Under the pieces are notes generated by a model that worked only from the letters and a program-made list of their open reading frames with translations, did not search any database and had not been told where the DNA came from. A stretch of 64,000 nt of DNA from Candidatus Pelagibacter communis (GTDB lineage Bacteria; Pseudomonadota; Alphaproteobacteria; Pelagibacterales; Pelagibacteraceae), in the NCBI RefSeq assembly GCF_001180105.1, contig NZ_CVSO01000070.1, positions 1 to 64,000 on the forward strand, written 5' to 3'. How positions within the stretch are numbered: the stretch's first letter is position 1; every line of letters starts with the position of its first letter. Position numbers and translations under genes: made by a program. Positions 25,942-34,273 of the stretch are shown piece by piece.

Positions 25942-27996
25942 ATGAATTTAAAAATTAAGAATATCGATCTAAAAGCATTTATATTTAATCGCTTAATTGA
26001 AATTTTTGCAATTGGGCTGTTTCTATTGGCAATTTTACTGTCTTTGGCAGTGGTAACTTACACGCCAGATGATCCAAACTTTATTTTTTCTGAGGGACAA
26101 AAAGTTAAAAATTTGCTCGGAATTAATGGAAGTATAATATCAGACTTTTTTTTTCAATCAGTTGGATTAATAAGTTATTTCATTCCTATAACAATTATCT
26201 TTTCAGCAATTAATATTTTTTTTAAAAAGACGCCAAGTATAATTGTAAATAATATTTTTTTAGTAGTTTGTTATAGTTTAATCGGAACTTTCTTTTTAAG
26301 TGTTTTTTTAACATCGCCCTACTTTCTTTACATTAATGGAAATGGTGGATTTGTTGGTAATTTCTTAAATGAGTCATTTTTTTTAAAACTTGAGTTCTTG
26401 AATAATAAAATTACTTATTATTTTTCTTTAATAACTTTTATTATCTTATTTGTATTAAGCTTAAATCCAAATTCTTATTGGATTAAAATTTTCATAAGAA
26501 AGAAAAAAGGTAATCAGGTTAAAGATCAAATCATAAGTCAGGATCCACAATTTAAAGAAAAAGAAACTGTTCAAGAAACTTTTAACCTCAGTGAGTCCAT
26601 TTCAGAGCCTAAAAAGGTAGGTGCTTTCAAACTTCCATCACTTGATTTCCTTAAGGTTCCAGAAAAGAAAGTTAAAAATGCAAAAGAAGAAAAAAAAGTT
26701 GATGCTGATTTTTTAGAAAAAGTATTGTTAGATTTTGGTGTACAAGGAAAAATAACAAAAATAAGTACGGGTCCAGTTGTTACTCTTAATGAGTTTGAAC
26801 CTGCTGCGGGAGTTAAAGTCTCAAAAATCGTAAACCTGTCGGAAGATATAGCGAGAAATACAAGCTCTGAGTCTGCGAGGATTTCTACAATTCCAGGATC
26901 TAGTACAATCGGTATTGAACTCCCGAATTCATTTAGGGACAATGTTATGTTAAGAGAAATAATATCTAGTCCAAAATTTAACAATAAGGATTTAAAATTA
27001 CCGATAGCTCTTGGTAAAAGTATTTCTGGTCAACCATTGATTGGAGATTTAACTTCAATGCCACATCTTTTGATTGCTGGAACCACCGGCTCTGGTAAAT
27101 CTGTATGTATAAATACGATTATTCTTTCATTGCTATACAGACACAAACCAGAAATTTGTAAGTTCATTTTAATTGATCCTAAGATGTTAGAGCTTTCGAC
27201 ATATGAAGGAATTCCCCATCTATTATGTCCTGTGATAACTGAGGCAAAAAAAGCTGCCTCAGTTTTGGGTTGGGTAGTAAAAGAAATGGAAAATAGATAC
27301 AAATTAATGACTAAAGTTGGCGTTAGAAATATTGACAGTTACAACGCTAAACATAAAATTTCTATGCCTTACATTGTAGTTATAGTAGATGAAATGTCAG
27401 ATCTTATGTTGGTTGCCAGTAAGGACATTGAAAATTGTATTCAGAAACTTTCTCAAATGGCAAGGGCCGCAGGTATTCATATAATAATGGCAACGCAAAG
27501 ACCTAGCGTTGATGTTATAACAGGTACTATAAAAGCAAATTTCCCAACTCGTATTTCTTTTCAAGTATCTTCAAAAATTGACAGTAGAACAATTCTTGGA
27601 GAACAAGGTGCTGAACAACTATTAGGGAAAGGGGATATGCTTTACATGTCTTCTGCAAATCGAATTACAAGAATCCATGCGCCATTTGTTTCGGATAATG
27701 AAATTGAAAAAATCAATTCTTTTCTTAAATCGCAAGGAGATCCAGAATATGTTGATGAAATTTTAAATTTATCCTCTGAAAGTCCATCTGATGATGGCTC
27801 TAATGACTCAGATCAAGATGACGAACTTTACAATAAAGCTTTAGAAATAGTTAAATCTGAGGGAAAGGCATCAACCTCCTTTTTGCAGAGAAAACTTCAA
27901 ATAGGTTACAATAGGGCTGCAAGAATAATTGATATTATGGAAAGTAGAGGCGTTGTCAGTAAAGCTAATCACGTTGGCAAACGAGAATTGTTGTAA
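25942..27996 (+). CDS. ftsK: DNA translocase FtsK
   Basis: Pumps chromosomal DNA through the division septum. The 684-residue protein has four membrane helices in its first 175 residues, a short linker rather than the very long one of E. coli, and a RecA-like motor. The motor carries Walker A AGTTGSGKS (about 379-387), LIDPKMLEL and Walker B VVIVDEMSDLM (about 474-484). A C-terminal winged-helix gamma domain follows (about 615-684, TSFLQRKLQIGYNRAARIID), which would read KOPS. lolA follows in a TAATG overlap, an order common in Alphaproteobacteria. Confidence 0.96.
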   Translation: MNLKIKNIDLKAFIFNRLIEIFAIGLFLLAILLSLAVVTYTPDDPNFIFSEGQKVKNLLGINGSIISDFFFQSVGLISYFIPITIIFSAINIFFKKTPSIIVNNIFLVVCYSLIGTFFLSVFLTSPYFLYINGNGGFVGNFLNESFFLKLEFLNNKITYYFSLITFIILFVLSLNPNSYWIKIFIRKKKGNQVKDQIISQDPQFKEKETVQETFNLSESISEPKKVGAFKLPSLDFLKVPEKKVKNAKEEKKVDADFLEKVLLDFGVQGKITKISTGPVVTLNEFEPAAGVKVSKIVNLSEDIARNTSSESARISTIPGSSTIGIELPNSFRDNVMLREIISSPKFNNKDLKLPIALGKSISGQPLIGDLTSMPHLLIAGTTGSGKSVCINTIILSLLYRHKPEICKFILIDPKMLELSTYEGIPHLLCPVITEAKKAASVLGWVVKEMENRYKLMTKVGVRNIDSYNAKHKISMPYIVVIVDEMSDLMLVASKDIENCIQKLSQMARAAGIHIIMATQRPSVDVITGTIKANFPTRISFQVSSKIDSRTILGEQGAEQLLGKGDMLYMSSANRITRIHAPFVSDNEIEKINSFLKSQGDPEYVDEILNLSSESPSDDGSNDSDQDDELYNKALEIVKSEGKASTSFLQRKLQIGYNRAARIIDIMESRGVVSKANHVGKRELL

Positions 27997-28541
27997 TGAG
28001 AACAATTTTTCTGATTTTGATCATTTTTTTTATGTTAGCGCAAAAAAATGCTCATACAGAGCCTAAAATTATTAAAAAGATTTCTGAGATCAAAAATTTT
28101 GAATTTGATTTTGAACAACTTATTAACGACAAAAAAGAAACTGGCAATTGTATTATTTCATTTAATAATAAAATGATATGTAAATACATTGAAACTGGAA
28201 AGTTAATTGTATCTAACGGAAATACACTTTTAATTAAAAACAAAAACTCAAACTTTGCAAATACTTACAAAACCGAAAATACTTACTTTAAATATTTTCT
28301 TAATAAAGAATTTTTAATCACAAAAATCGAGGGAAATGTTATTGAAAAAGACCAAAATTTTCTCCTACCAATTAGCGATCAAAGTAATCGATTAAATATT
28401 TTTTTTGATAAGAAAAATTATTTAATTAAAGGATGGGAAACTACTGATTTATATGGCAATAAAGTAAGATCCTTTATTGTCGTTAAGAATATTAATCAAG
28501 AATTATCTGATAATATTTTTAATCTCAATCTTTATAACTAA
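27996..28541 (+). CDS. lolA: LolA-like periplasmic outer-membrane lipoprotein carrier
   Basis: The 181-residue product has a signal peptide (about 1-21). The mature part is a beta-rich carrier fold: FEFDFEQLINDKKETGNCI, LIVSNGNTLLIKN, WETTDLYGNKVRSFIV and ISDNIFNLNLY-like end. LolA ferries outer-membrane lipoproteins, such as the LptE-type protein at 54 kb, from the LolCDE complex to the outer membrane. Its placement after ftsK, overlapping by one base, supports the call. The 3' end overlaps the GNAT gene on the other strand by 4 bases. Confidence 0.82.
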   Translation: MRTIFLILIIFFMLAQKNAHTEPKIIKKISEIKNFEFDFEQLINDKKETGNCIISFNNKMICKYIETGKLIVSNGNTLLIKNKNSNFANTYKTENTYFKYFLNKEFLITKIEGNVIEKDQNFLLPISDQSNRLNIFFDKKNYLIKGWETTDLYGNKVRSFIVVKNINQELSDNIFNLNLYN

Positions 28542-29048
28542 CTCGCTCTAATATTCAGATTTTCTTCTTTGAAAATTTTCATTCCCCTTGCTAAGTAATT
28601 TTTTATCGCATTAGGATGATCTAGTGTACAGGTGTGAACCCACATTCTTTTAATTTTTTTTTCAAATGATTTTATGATCGCAGTAGTTAAAGCATAGCCC
28701 CCAACTCCCTTACCAAAATAATCTTCAAACAAACCTAAATATGCAAGCTCTGTCTCATTTTTTTCTGGGTGATGTATCAGTTCAAAATATCCAACTAGAT
28801 CTTTATTATTCTTGATTACGTAAGTTTCAAGATTTTTATTAGAAACATAGTTAGACCACTGAAGATCAGTCCAAATCAATCTATCAGTCCATCTATATTT
28901 CTTACCGATTTGTTTGTAAAAAAAACTTATTTAGTTGAAAATCTGGTTTCGTTTTTTCGATAGAATAATTATCATCTGGTTTACTCTTTTTAATAAGTTC
29001 ATTTATATTTTTTAATTCTAAAAAATTCCTTTTGACACTAATAATCAT
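28538..29048 (-). pseudogene. GNAT acetyltransferase gene split by a +1 frameshift in an A8 run
   Basis: The gene should start with the ATG at 29048-29046, overlapping the HIT stop (ATGA). The first 44 or so codons read MIISVKRNFLELKNI..KPDFQLNKFF, and the frame then breaks at eight As on the + strand (28918-28925). Removing one base restores FFYKQIGKKYRWTDRLIW and joins the open frame for the rest of the domain (LVGYFELIHH, LGLFEDYFGKGVGGYALTTAII, VHTCTLDHPNAIKNYLARGM). The repaired protein would be 169 residues, a normal GNAT size. The acetyl-CoA loop (GKGVGGYAL) is intact. The downstream part alone has no ATG in a sensible place. Substrate unknown. Confidence 0.82.
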
Positions 29049-29410
29049 TGAACCATTCTCCCTACTTTTTCGCCACCAAATAAATGAAAGTGCAAATGAG
29101 GTACTTCTTGGCCACCATTTTCCCCTACGTTTGATAAAGTCCTAAATCCACCATTGTCTATACTTGATATACCAATCTTTTTTGCAACAGTTGAAATGCC
29201 TTTCATTAAACCTGCAATTTCCTCAGAAGTGGCTTTAGAAGTAAAATCCTCTAAATTTACATATTTACCTTTTGGAATTACCAAAGCATGAACTTTTTTT
29301 TGTGGATTTATATCATGAAAAGATAAAACAAATTCATCCTCATAGATTTTTTTGCATGGTATCTCGCCTCTCAGGATTTTTGCAAAAATGTTATTGTCGT
29401 CGTAGCTCAT
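29045..29410 (-). CDS. HIT-family (HinT-like) nucleotide-binding protein
   Basis: The 121-residue protein has the histidine triad in VPHLHFHLFGGEKVGRM (about 101-117), the N-terminal IFAKILRGEIPCKKIYEDE and the HALVIPKGKY segment. HinT-type proteins hydrolyse nucleoside phosphoramidates and adenylated lysine. It overlaps hisE by 4 bases upstream and the GNAT gene by 4 bases downstream, so it is the tail of the histidine operon. A direct role in histidine synthesis is not implied. Confidence 0.93.
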   Translation of the reverse strand: MSYDDNNIFAKILRGEIPCKKIYEDEFVLSFHDINPQKKVHALVIPKGKYVNLEDFTSKATSEEIAGLMKGISTVAKKIGISSIDNGGFRTLSNVGENGGQEVPHLHFHLFGGEKVGRMVQ

Positions 29411-29679
29411 TTTTTTCTTTTATCTAGTTCTTTCATAACATCTTCCATTTTGACGTTATTTGCTTCGAGATACACAATCAGATGATACAATACATCGGCT
29501 GTCTCATGAACTTTATTTGTATTATTTTCCACAGCCTCAATTAATTCTTTAACTTCCTCTTTTACCTTTTCTACTGACAATTCTTTGTTAGCTAATAATT
29601 TATTTGTATAAGATTCGCTTTGAGGTTTAGTCTTCCTCTCTCTTACCATTAAAATTATATCTTCCAGAGTTTTAAGCAT
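29407..29679 (-). CDS. hisE: phosphoribosyl-ATP pyrophosphatase
   Basis: Hydrolyses PR-ATP to PR-AMP, step 2 of histidine synthesis. The 90-residue, all-helical protein shows PQSESYTNKLLANKELSVEKVKEEVKELIEAV (residues 18-49, MazG-like EExxE metal motif) and HETADVLYHLIVYLE (about 58-72). It is the stand-alone form; the partner hisI is not in this window. hisF ends one base upstream. Confidence 0.95.
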   Translation of the reverse strand: MLKTLEDIILMVRERKTKPQSESYTNKLLANKELSVEKVKEEVKELIEAVENNTNKVHETADVLYHLIVYLEANNVKMEDVMKELDKRKK

Positions 29680-29680
29680 A

Positions 29681-30436
29681 TTATGTTCTAACAGGAATTC
29701 CTTTGGACTCCAAATATTGCTTTGCTTCTTTCACTGAGTATTTACCATAATGAAAAATTGATGCTGCAAGAACTGCACTAGCTTTACCTGATTTAATACC
29801 CTCTACTAAGTGATCAAGATTTCCAACACCACCAGATGCAATTAAAGGAATATTTACCTTGGAAGATATTTTAGACATTAACTCAATATCGTAACCAACC
29901 TGTGTTCCATCTCTATCCATTGAAGTAACTAACAACTCGCCAGCTCCGCTATCTTCCATTTTTTTAGCATATTCCAATGCATCAATCCCGCTATTATTTC
30001 TACCTCCATGAGTGAAAACTTCCCACTTATCTCCGTTTTTTTTTGCATCTATTGCAACAACAATACATTGGGAACCAAATTTTTTAGAACTATCAACCAC
30101 GACTTTGGAATTTTCTACTGCAGCAGTATTAATTGAAACTTTGTCAGCTCCACAGTTCAATAATTTATTTATATCATCAACACTTCTTACTCCACCACCT
30201 ACTGTTAGAGGCACAAAACATTTCTTTGAAGTCTTCTCGACAACCTCATAAATAGTATCCCTATTCTCATTTGAAGCAGTAATATCTAAAAAACAAATTT
30301 CATCTGCTCCACCATCACTATAGATTTTTGCTTGCTCAACAGGATCGCCAGCATCTTTCAGATCAACAAAGTTTATACCCTTAACTACACGACCATTTTT
30401 AACGTCTAAGCAAGGTATAATTCTATTTTTAAGCAT
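29681..30436 (-). CDS. hisF: imidazole glycerol phosphate synthase, cyclase subunit
   Basis: With HisH, it closes the imidazole ring using ammonia from glutamine. The 251-residue TIM barrel begins [19 protein letters not shown] with catalytic Asp11, has [10 protein letters not shown] with the second catalytic Asp (about 131), LTVGGGVRS and LIASGGVG phosphate loops, and a GTQVGYD segment. It overlaps hisA by 8 bases. Confidence 0.96.
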   Translation of the reverse strand: MLKNRIIPCLDVKNGRVVKGINFVDLKDAGDPVEQAKIYSDGGADEICFLDITASNENRDTIYEVVEKTSKKCFVPLTVGGGVRSVDDINKLLNCGADKVSINTAAVENSKVVVDSSKKFGSQCIVVAIDAKKNGDKWEVFTHGGRNNSGIDALEYAKKMEDSGAGELLVTSMDRDGTQVGYDIELMSKISSKVNIPLIASGGVGNLDHLVEGIKSGKASAVLAASIFHYGKYSVKEAKQYLESKGIPVRT

Positions 30437-31145
30437 CTTCTTTAGCCAGCTCCTCTAATTTAATATCACCATCGTATATTGCTTTGCCAACTATAACACC
30501 TTCAATATTTTTTAATGTCTTAGCTTTTTTGATATCCTCTATTGATGATACACCACCAGAAATTATTACAGGACAATTGGAAATTTCAGCAACCTTTAAT
30601 GTTTCATCAAAATTTGGGCTTTCTTTTGTGCCATCTTTATTAATATCAGTAAAAATTAGTCTACTAATACCGTAGTCATTTACTTCAGTTAAAAAATCTA
30701 AAGTTGATATGCCTGAACTTTCTTTCCAACCTGATAACGAGAGTTTTCCATCTTTTGCATCCAAACCTAATGCAATTTTTTTTGGAAATTTCTTACAAGC
30801 CTTTTTCAAAAAATTTTTATCTTTAATGGCCGCACTTCCTAAGATTATTTTATCTACACCTATATCAGCATATTCTTGAATACTATCAAAATCTCTCACG
30901 CCTCCTCCTACCTCTACTTTAAAATCAAATTTACTCACGATCTCTTTAATGATATCAAGATTAACTGTTTCTCCCGCCAAAGCTCCATCAAGATCAACAA
31001 TGTGTAAATTTTTAAACCCTTTATCAATAAATTGTGTTGCCTGTTCGACTGGTGACATTTGGTATTCTGTCTTTTGACTAAAATCACCTTTAATTAATCT
31101 TACACACTTTTTATCTTTAATATCAATTGCTGGAAATATTTTCAT
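30429..31145 (-). CDS. hisA: phosphoribosylformimino-5-aminoimidazole carboxamide ribotide isomerase
   Basis: Amadori isomerase of histidine synthesis. The 238-residue TIM barrel starts [20 protein letters not shown] with the catalytic Asp at 8. It shows [15 protein letters not shown] (phosphate loop, about 78-84), FTDINKDGT with the second catalytic Asp, and VIISGGVSS. It starts directly before the stop-ATG joint of a 20-codon micro-ORF upstream and overlaps hisF by 8 bases. Confidence 0.96.
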   Translation of the reverse strand: MKIFPAIDIKDKKCVRLIKGDFSQKTEYQMSPVEQATQFIDKGFKNLHIVDLDGALAGETVNLDIIKEIVSKFDFKVEVGGGVRDFDSIQEYADIGVDKIILGSAAIKDKNFLKKACKKFPKKIALGLDAKDGKLSLSGWKESSGISTLDFLTEVNDYGISRLIFTDINKDGTKESPNFDETLKVAEISNCPVIISGGVSSIEDIKKAKTLKNIEGVIVGKAIYDGDIKLEELAKEDA

Positions 31146-31208
31146 TTATAAAAAGTAAAATGCTATTATTAAAGCGACTATTTCTAAAGCAATTAGAGTT
31201 TCAATCAT
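31146..31208 (-). CDS. 20-residue single-span membrane micro-protein (candidate)
   Basis: The 63 bases between the unknown gene 31209-31769 and hisA form one exact ORF, MIETLIALEIVALIIAFYFL. Its ATG follows directly after the upstream TAA, and its own TAA comes directly before the hisA ATG. The peptide is nearly all hydrophobic and would span a membrane once. The seamless fit between two genes argues for a real coupled gene, or for a leftover of gene shrinkage. There is no homology I can name. It may simply keep ribosomes moving to hisA. Confidence 0.4.
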   Translation of the reverse strand: MIETLIALEIVALIIAFYFL

Positions 31209-31769
31209 TTAATCTGTGTACCTATAAGCCCAAACAAGTTTTTGTTCTAAAATTTTCTCAACCGCAGATCTATAAGCATCTGTGACGATATTTTCATAAT
31301 CTCTAATCACATACAATGAATTTTGTAATTTATTTTTAAAAATTTCTTTGGACAATCTTTCCCCTTTTATTGGTTGGCTTGCATCATTTTTTTCTTTATA
31401 AAATCTTACTAAATCGAGAAAATTAGGAATTCCTTTTTTTGACTTTTCAAGGATATTCTCCCAAATAAAATTATAATCCTTTTTTGATATTAGATTATCT
31501 CTACATGCTATAAAAAGGCTTACTTCCATATTCACTGCTATTAAAGCTTTCAAATGAATTTTCAAGTCCTTGTATTGCTCTGGATAAATTGGTTCTTTTT
31601 TATAATCATTCAGTATTTTATCTATATTGTCCTCAAAATTAAATTTTAAGTCAAATTGACAAATGCGGTATAAAAAAAGAAATTTATCTCTTTCAGGTTT
31701 GTCTTCATTTAAAAATAAAAGAGCTGCATCCAAAAGTTTTTCTTTTTTAGATTTTCCAAATATTCCCAT
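31209..31769 (-). CDS. uncharacterised soluble protein in the his operon
   Basis: I do not recognise this 186-residue protein. It is helical and charged, with no signal peptide or membrane span. Features are a basic N-terminus (MGIFGKSKKEKLL), CRDNLISKKDYNFIWENIL (about 97-115), a central IPNFLDLVRFYKEKND and a C-terminal helix with AYRSAVEKILEQKLVWAYRY. It lies between a membrane protein gene and the hisA micro-ORF, inside the leftward histidine operon, so it is co-transcribed with histidine enzymes. No catalytic motif is obvious. Confidence 0.6.
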   Translation of the reverse strand: MGIFGKSKKEKLLDAALLFLNEDKPERDKFLFLYRICQFDLKFNFEDNIDKILNDYKKEPIYPEQYKDLKIHLKALIAVNMEVSLFIACRDNLISKKDYNFIWENILEKSKKGIPNFLDLVRFYKEKNDASQPIKGERLSKEIFKNKLQNSLYVIRDYENIVTDAYRSAVEKILEQKLVWAYRYTD

Positions 31770-31779
31770 CCGCTTTTAT

Positions 31780-32442
31780 TTATTCTTTTCTTCGGTCTCT
31801 TGATTGCTCATTTATTTTGTCCCCATAAGCCTTAATTTTGTTTAATTCATTTTTTTGATCCTTATTTTTTTTAAAAGCTTTAACTCCAAGAAATCCCACT
31901 ATTGCTCCTATCCCGGCTAAAACTATGCCACCATTTAAAGCTACCCCAACACCAACAATTTTTCCTGCAACACCAAGTGATCCTCCAAGCGCACCACCAA
32001 TAACTCCACCACCAATTGCTCCTATTCCCTCTTTTGTTGTAACGATACCTGTTGCTTTTCCGACTGGATTTTTTTTTAATTCTTCTAGTTTTCTCATCGC
32101 CTCTTGTTTCATAGCTAAAGCTTCAGCTTCTTTTCTTTGACGTTCTGCCTCTTCAAACTCAATTCTTTTCTTTCTCTCATTTTCTGCACTAAATGCAGAA
32201 ACGACTAAAATAAGCAAAATTGTTAAAATTATTAAGGGCCTCAGATAATTTAAGATTAATCCAATATTATCTTCGGGATATTTCTCTTTGAATTCTAAAA
32301 TGTTTTCATACTCATAAGGAATATAAAAAGCAGCAAATATTAAAGCTATAAAAATAAAAATAATAGGAACTTTGGGACCAAGTTTTTCGACAAGTTTTCC
32401 TATCAAAGTAACTTTTGTGATAAGTTTAAAAAGCCAATTCAT
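31780..32442 (-). CDS. membrane protein with coiled coil and glycine-zipper region, in the his operon
   Basis: The 220-residue protein has two N-terminal membrane helices (about 25-42 and 68-86). A charged Glu/Lys/Arg-rich coiled coil follows (about 88-124, ERKKRIEFEEAERQRKEAEA), then a glycine-rich hydrophobic part (about 140-188, GAIGGGVIGGALGGSLGVAG) with GxxxG spacing like glycine-zipper proteins, and a Lys-rich tail. The function is unknown. It sits directly after hisH (2 bases), a slot where other Alphaproteobacteria also keep an uncharacterised membrane protein. Confidence 0.6.
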   Translation of the reverse strand: MNWLFKLITKVTLIGKLVEKLGPKVPIIFIFIALIFAAFYIPYEYENILEFKEKYPEDNIGLILNYLRPLIILTILLILVVSAFSAENERKKRIEFEEAERQRKEAEALAMKQEAMRKLEELKKNPVGKATGIVTTKEGIGAIGGGVIGGALGGSLGVAGKIVGVGVALNGGIVLAGIGAIVGFLGVKAFKKNKDQKNELNKIKAYGDKINEQSRDRRKE

Positions 32443-32444
32443 TT

Positions 32445-33071
32445 TTATAAATCTATAAAATTTTTGATTATTTGTAATCCTAATTTATCACTTTTTTCTG
32501 GGTGAAATTGGGTTCCGTAAATATTGTTTTTCTCAACAGCACAAACATGTTTTGACGAATAGTCAGTTGTTGCTGATATAGAATTTTTGTCGATTGGTAC
32601 AAACTCATAACTGTGAACAAAGTACATGTGTGATTTATCTTTTATATCTTTAAAAATTTTACTCTCTTTGACTAAATTTATTTGATTCCATCCTATGTGA
32701 GGGAGCTTATATTTCCCATCTTGATTGTCTATTTTTGTCACTTTCCCCGGGATCCAGCCTAATCCTTTTGTCTCTGACTCTTCATATCCAACATCAGCGA
32801 ACATTTGTAATCCAACACATATTCCAAGAAGAGGTTTTTTCTTATTCATTACAAAGTCATTTAGGCAGTCAACAAGTCCATTAATAGATTGTAATGCATC
32901 CACACAACTTTTAAATGATCCCTGGCCTGGTAACACAACTTTGTCAGTAGATTTAATTTTGCTTAAATCAGAAGTTACTTCAATTTTAACTTTATTTTGG
33001 GCTACCTCTTTAAATGAATTAATGACAGAGCTTATGTTCCCTGATTTGTAATCAACAATAGTTACGTTCAT
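32445..33071 (-). CDS. hisH: imidazole glycerol phosphate synthase, glutaminase subunit
   Basis: Supplies ammonia to HisF. The 208-residue class I glutamine amidotransferase has the oxyanion PGQGSF (about 49-54), nucleophile Cys in LLGICVGLQMF (about 81-91) and the C-terminal His/Glu pair in YGTQFHPEKSDKLG (about 185-198). The VHSYEF segment is also typical. It follows hisB by 6 bases. Confidence 0.95.
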   Translation of the reverse strand: MNVTIVDYKSGNISSVINSFKEVAQNKVKIEVTSDLSKIKSTDKVVLPGQGSFKSCVDALQSINGLVDCLNDFVMNKKKPLLGICVGLQMFADVGYEESETKGLGWIPGKVTKIDNQDGKYKLPHIGWNQINLVKESKIFKDIKDKSHMYFVHSYEFVPIDKNSISATTDYSSKHVCAVEKNNIYGTQFHPEKSDKLGLQIIKNFIDL

Positions 33072-33077
33072 TAATTT

Positions 33078-33668
33078 TTATAAAGAGCCTTTAGTAGATG
33101 GCACGACTTTTTTATTTTTTGGATCTATTTCTAATGCAGCTCTAAGTGATCTTGCTAAACCTTTAAAACACGACTCCACTTTGTGGTGACTATTATCGCC
33201 ATACAAATTCTCAATATGCAATGTAATTCCTGCAGATTGTGAAAAAGCTTGAAACCATTCCTTAAAAAGTTCTGTGTCCATTTCTCCAAGTTTTTCTACT
33301 TTTAAATCTACTTTCCAAATTAAATACGGTCTGTTTGAAACGTCTAATGCAACTCTAGTTAAAGTTTCATCCATTGGTATCATTGCGTGAGCATATCTTT
33401 TAATTCCAATGAATTTTTTTGATGCTTTTTTAAGACATTCACCAATAGCAATACCAGTATCTTCTGTTGTGTGATGGAGATCTATGTGTGTATCTCCTTT
33501 TGCTTTAACCTTTAAATCAATCGATGAATGTTTAGAAAGTTGTTCAAGCATATGATCAAGGAAACCTATGCCGGTATCTATTTTATATTGACCTTTACCG
33601 TCAATATTTAACTCAACGTCAATTTTTGTCTCTTTTGTTTTTCTTGTTATTGATGCTTTTCGCTTCAT
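33078..33668 (-). CDS. hisB: imidazoleglycerol-phosphate dehydratase
   Basis: Mn-dependent dehydratase of histidine synthesis, monofunctional (196 residues, without the phosphatase domain of E. coli HisB). Metal-binding motifs are [23 protein letters not shown] (about 67-77) and [14 protein letters not shown] (about 157-170), with Glu and His ligands as expected. It heads the leftward his operon and is divergent from hslV with 89 bases between starts. Confidence 0.96.
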   Translation of the reverse strand: MKRKASITRKTKETKIDVELNIDGKGQYKIDTGIGFLDHMLEQLSKHSSIDLKVKAKGDTHIDLHHTTEDTGIAIGECLKKASKKFIGIKRYAHAMIPMDETLTRVALDVSNRPYLIWKVDLKVEKLGEMDTELFKEWFQAFSQSAGITLHIENLYGDNSHHKVESCFKGLARSLRAALEIDPKNKKVVPSTKGSL

Positions 33669-33722
33669 ATATACCTACGTATATCTATATTATTTAGTCA
33701 TATCAACAAAACTAATTTGCCA

Positions 33723-33752
33723 CTTGAAGAATAGAAATTCATATCCATCTAT
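33723..33752 (+). promoter_or_regulatory. candidate heat-shock (RpoH-type) promoter of hslVU
   Basis: CTTGAA at 33723-33728 is followed after 14 bases by ATCCATCT (33743-33750), which matches the sigma-32 elements CTTGAAA and CCCCATNT in most positions. hslVU is a classical heat-shock operon in other bacteria. If real, transcription would begin within a few bases of the hslV ATG (33758), giving a leaderless or nearly leaderless message. No Shine-Dalgarno sequence is visible there. Confidence 0.4.
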
Positions 33753-33757
33753 ACCTC

Positions 33758-34273
33758 ATGACAACAATTGTATTAGTAAGAAAAAAAAATGACGTAGTTG
33801 TGGCAAGTGACGGCCAGGTCAGTATGGGAAATACTGTAATTAAAAGCAATGCAAACAAAGTTCGTAAAATTGAGAAACGAAATGTGATTGCAGGTTTTGC
33901 TGGTTCAACAGCAGATGCGTTAACTCTTTTTGAAAGATTAGAAGCTAAACTTGAAAAACATGCTGGAAATTTAACTCGAGCTGCAGTCGAACTTGCGAAG
34001 GATTGGAGAACCGATAAATATTTAAGGCGACTTGAAGCATTAATGGCAATTGGTGATAAAGAAAAAAGTTTTATAATTTCAGGTACCGGAGATGTTTTAG
34101 AGCCTGAAGGAGATGTTATTGGAATTGGATCAGGTGGAAATTACGCACTTGCAGCTGCAAAAGTTCTAATGGATACAGAATTAAACGCTGAAGAAGTAGC
34201 AAAAAAAGCAATTAAAGTTGCAGCTGATATTTGCGTTTTTACAAACGATAACGTTAGAATTGAAAAAATATAA
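33758..34273 (+). CDS. hslV: ATP-dependent protease subunit HslV
   Basis: Peptidase half of the HslUV proteasome-like protease. The 171-residue protein opens [22 protein letters not shown], so Thr2 would be the N-terminal nucleophile after Met removal. Conserved pieces are [21 protein letters not shown] (about 46-66) and [16 protein letters not shown] (about 127-142). It overlaps hslU by one base (TAATG). Confidence 0.96.
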   Translation: MTTIVLVRKKNDVVVASDGQVSMGNTVIKSNANKVRKIEKRNVIAGFAGSTADALTLFERLEAKLEKHAGNLTRAAVELAKDWRTDKYLRRLEALMAIGDKEKSFIISGTGDVLEPEGDVIGIGSGGNYALAAAKVLMDTELNAEEVAKKAIKVAADICVFTNDNVRIEKI

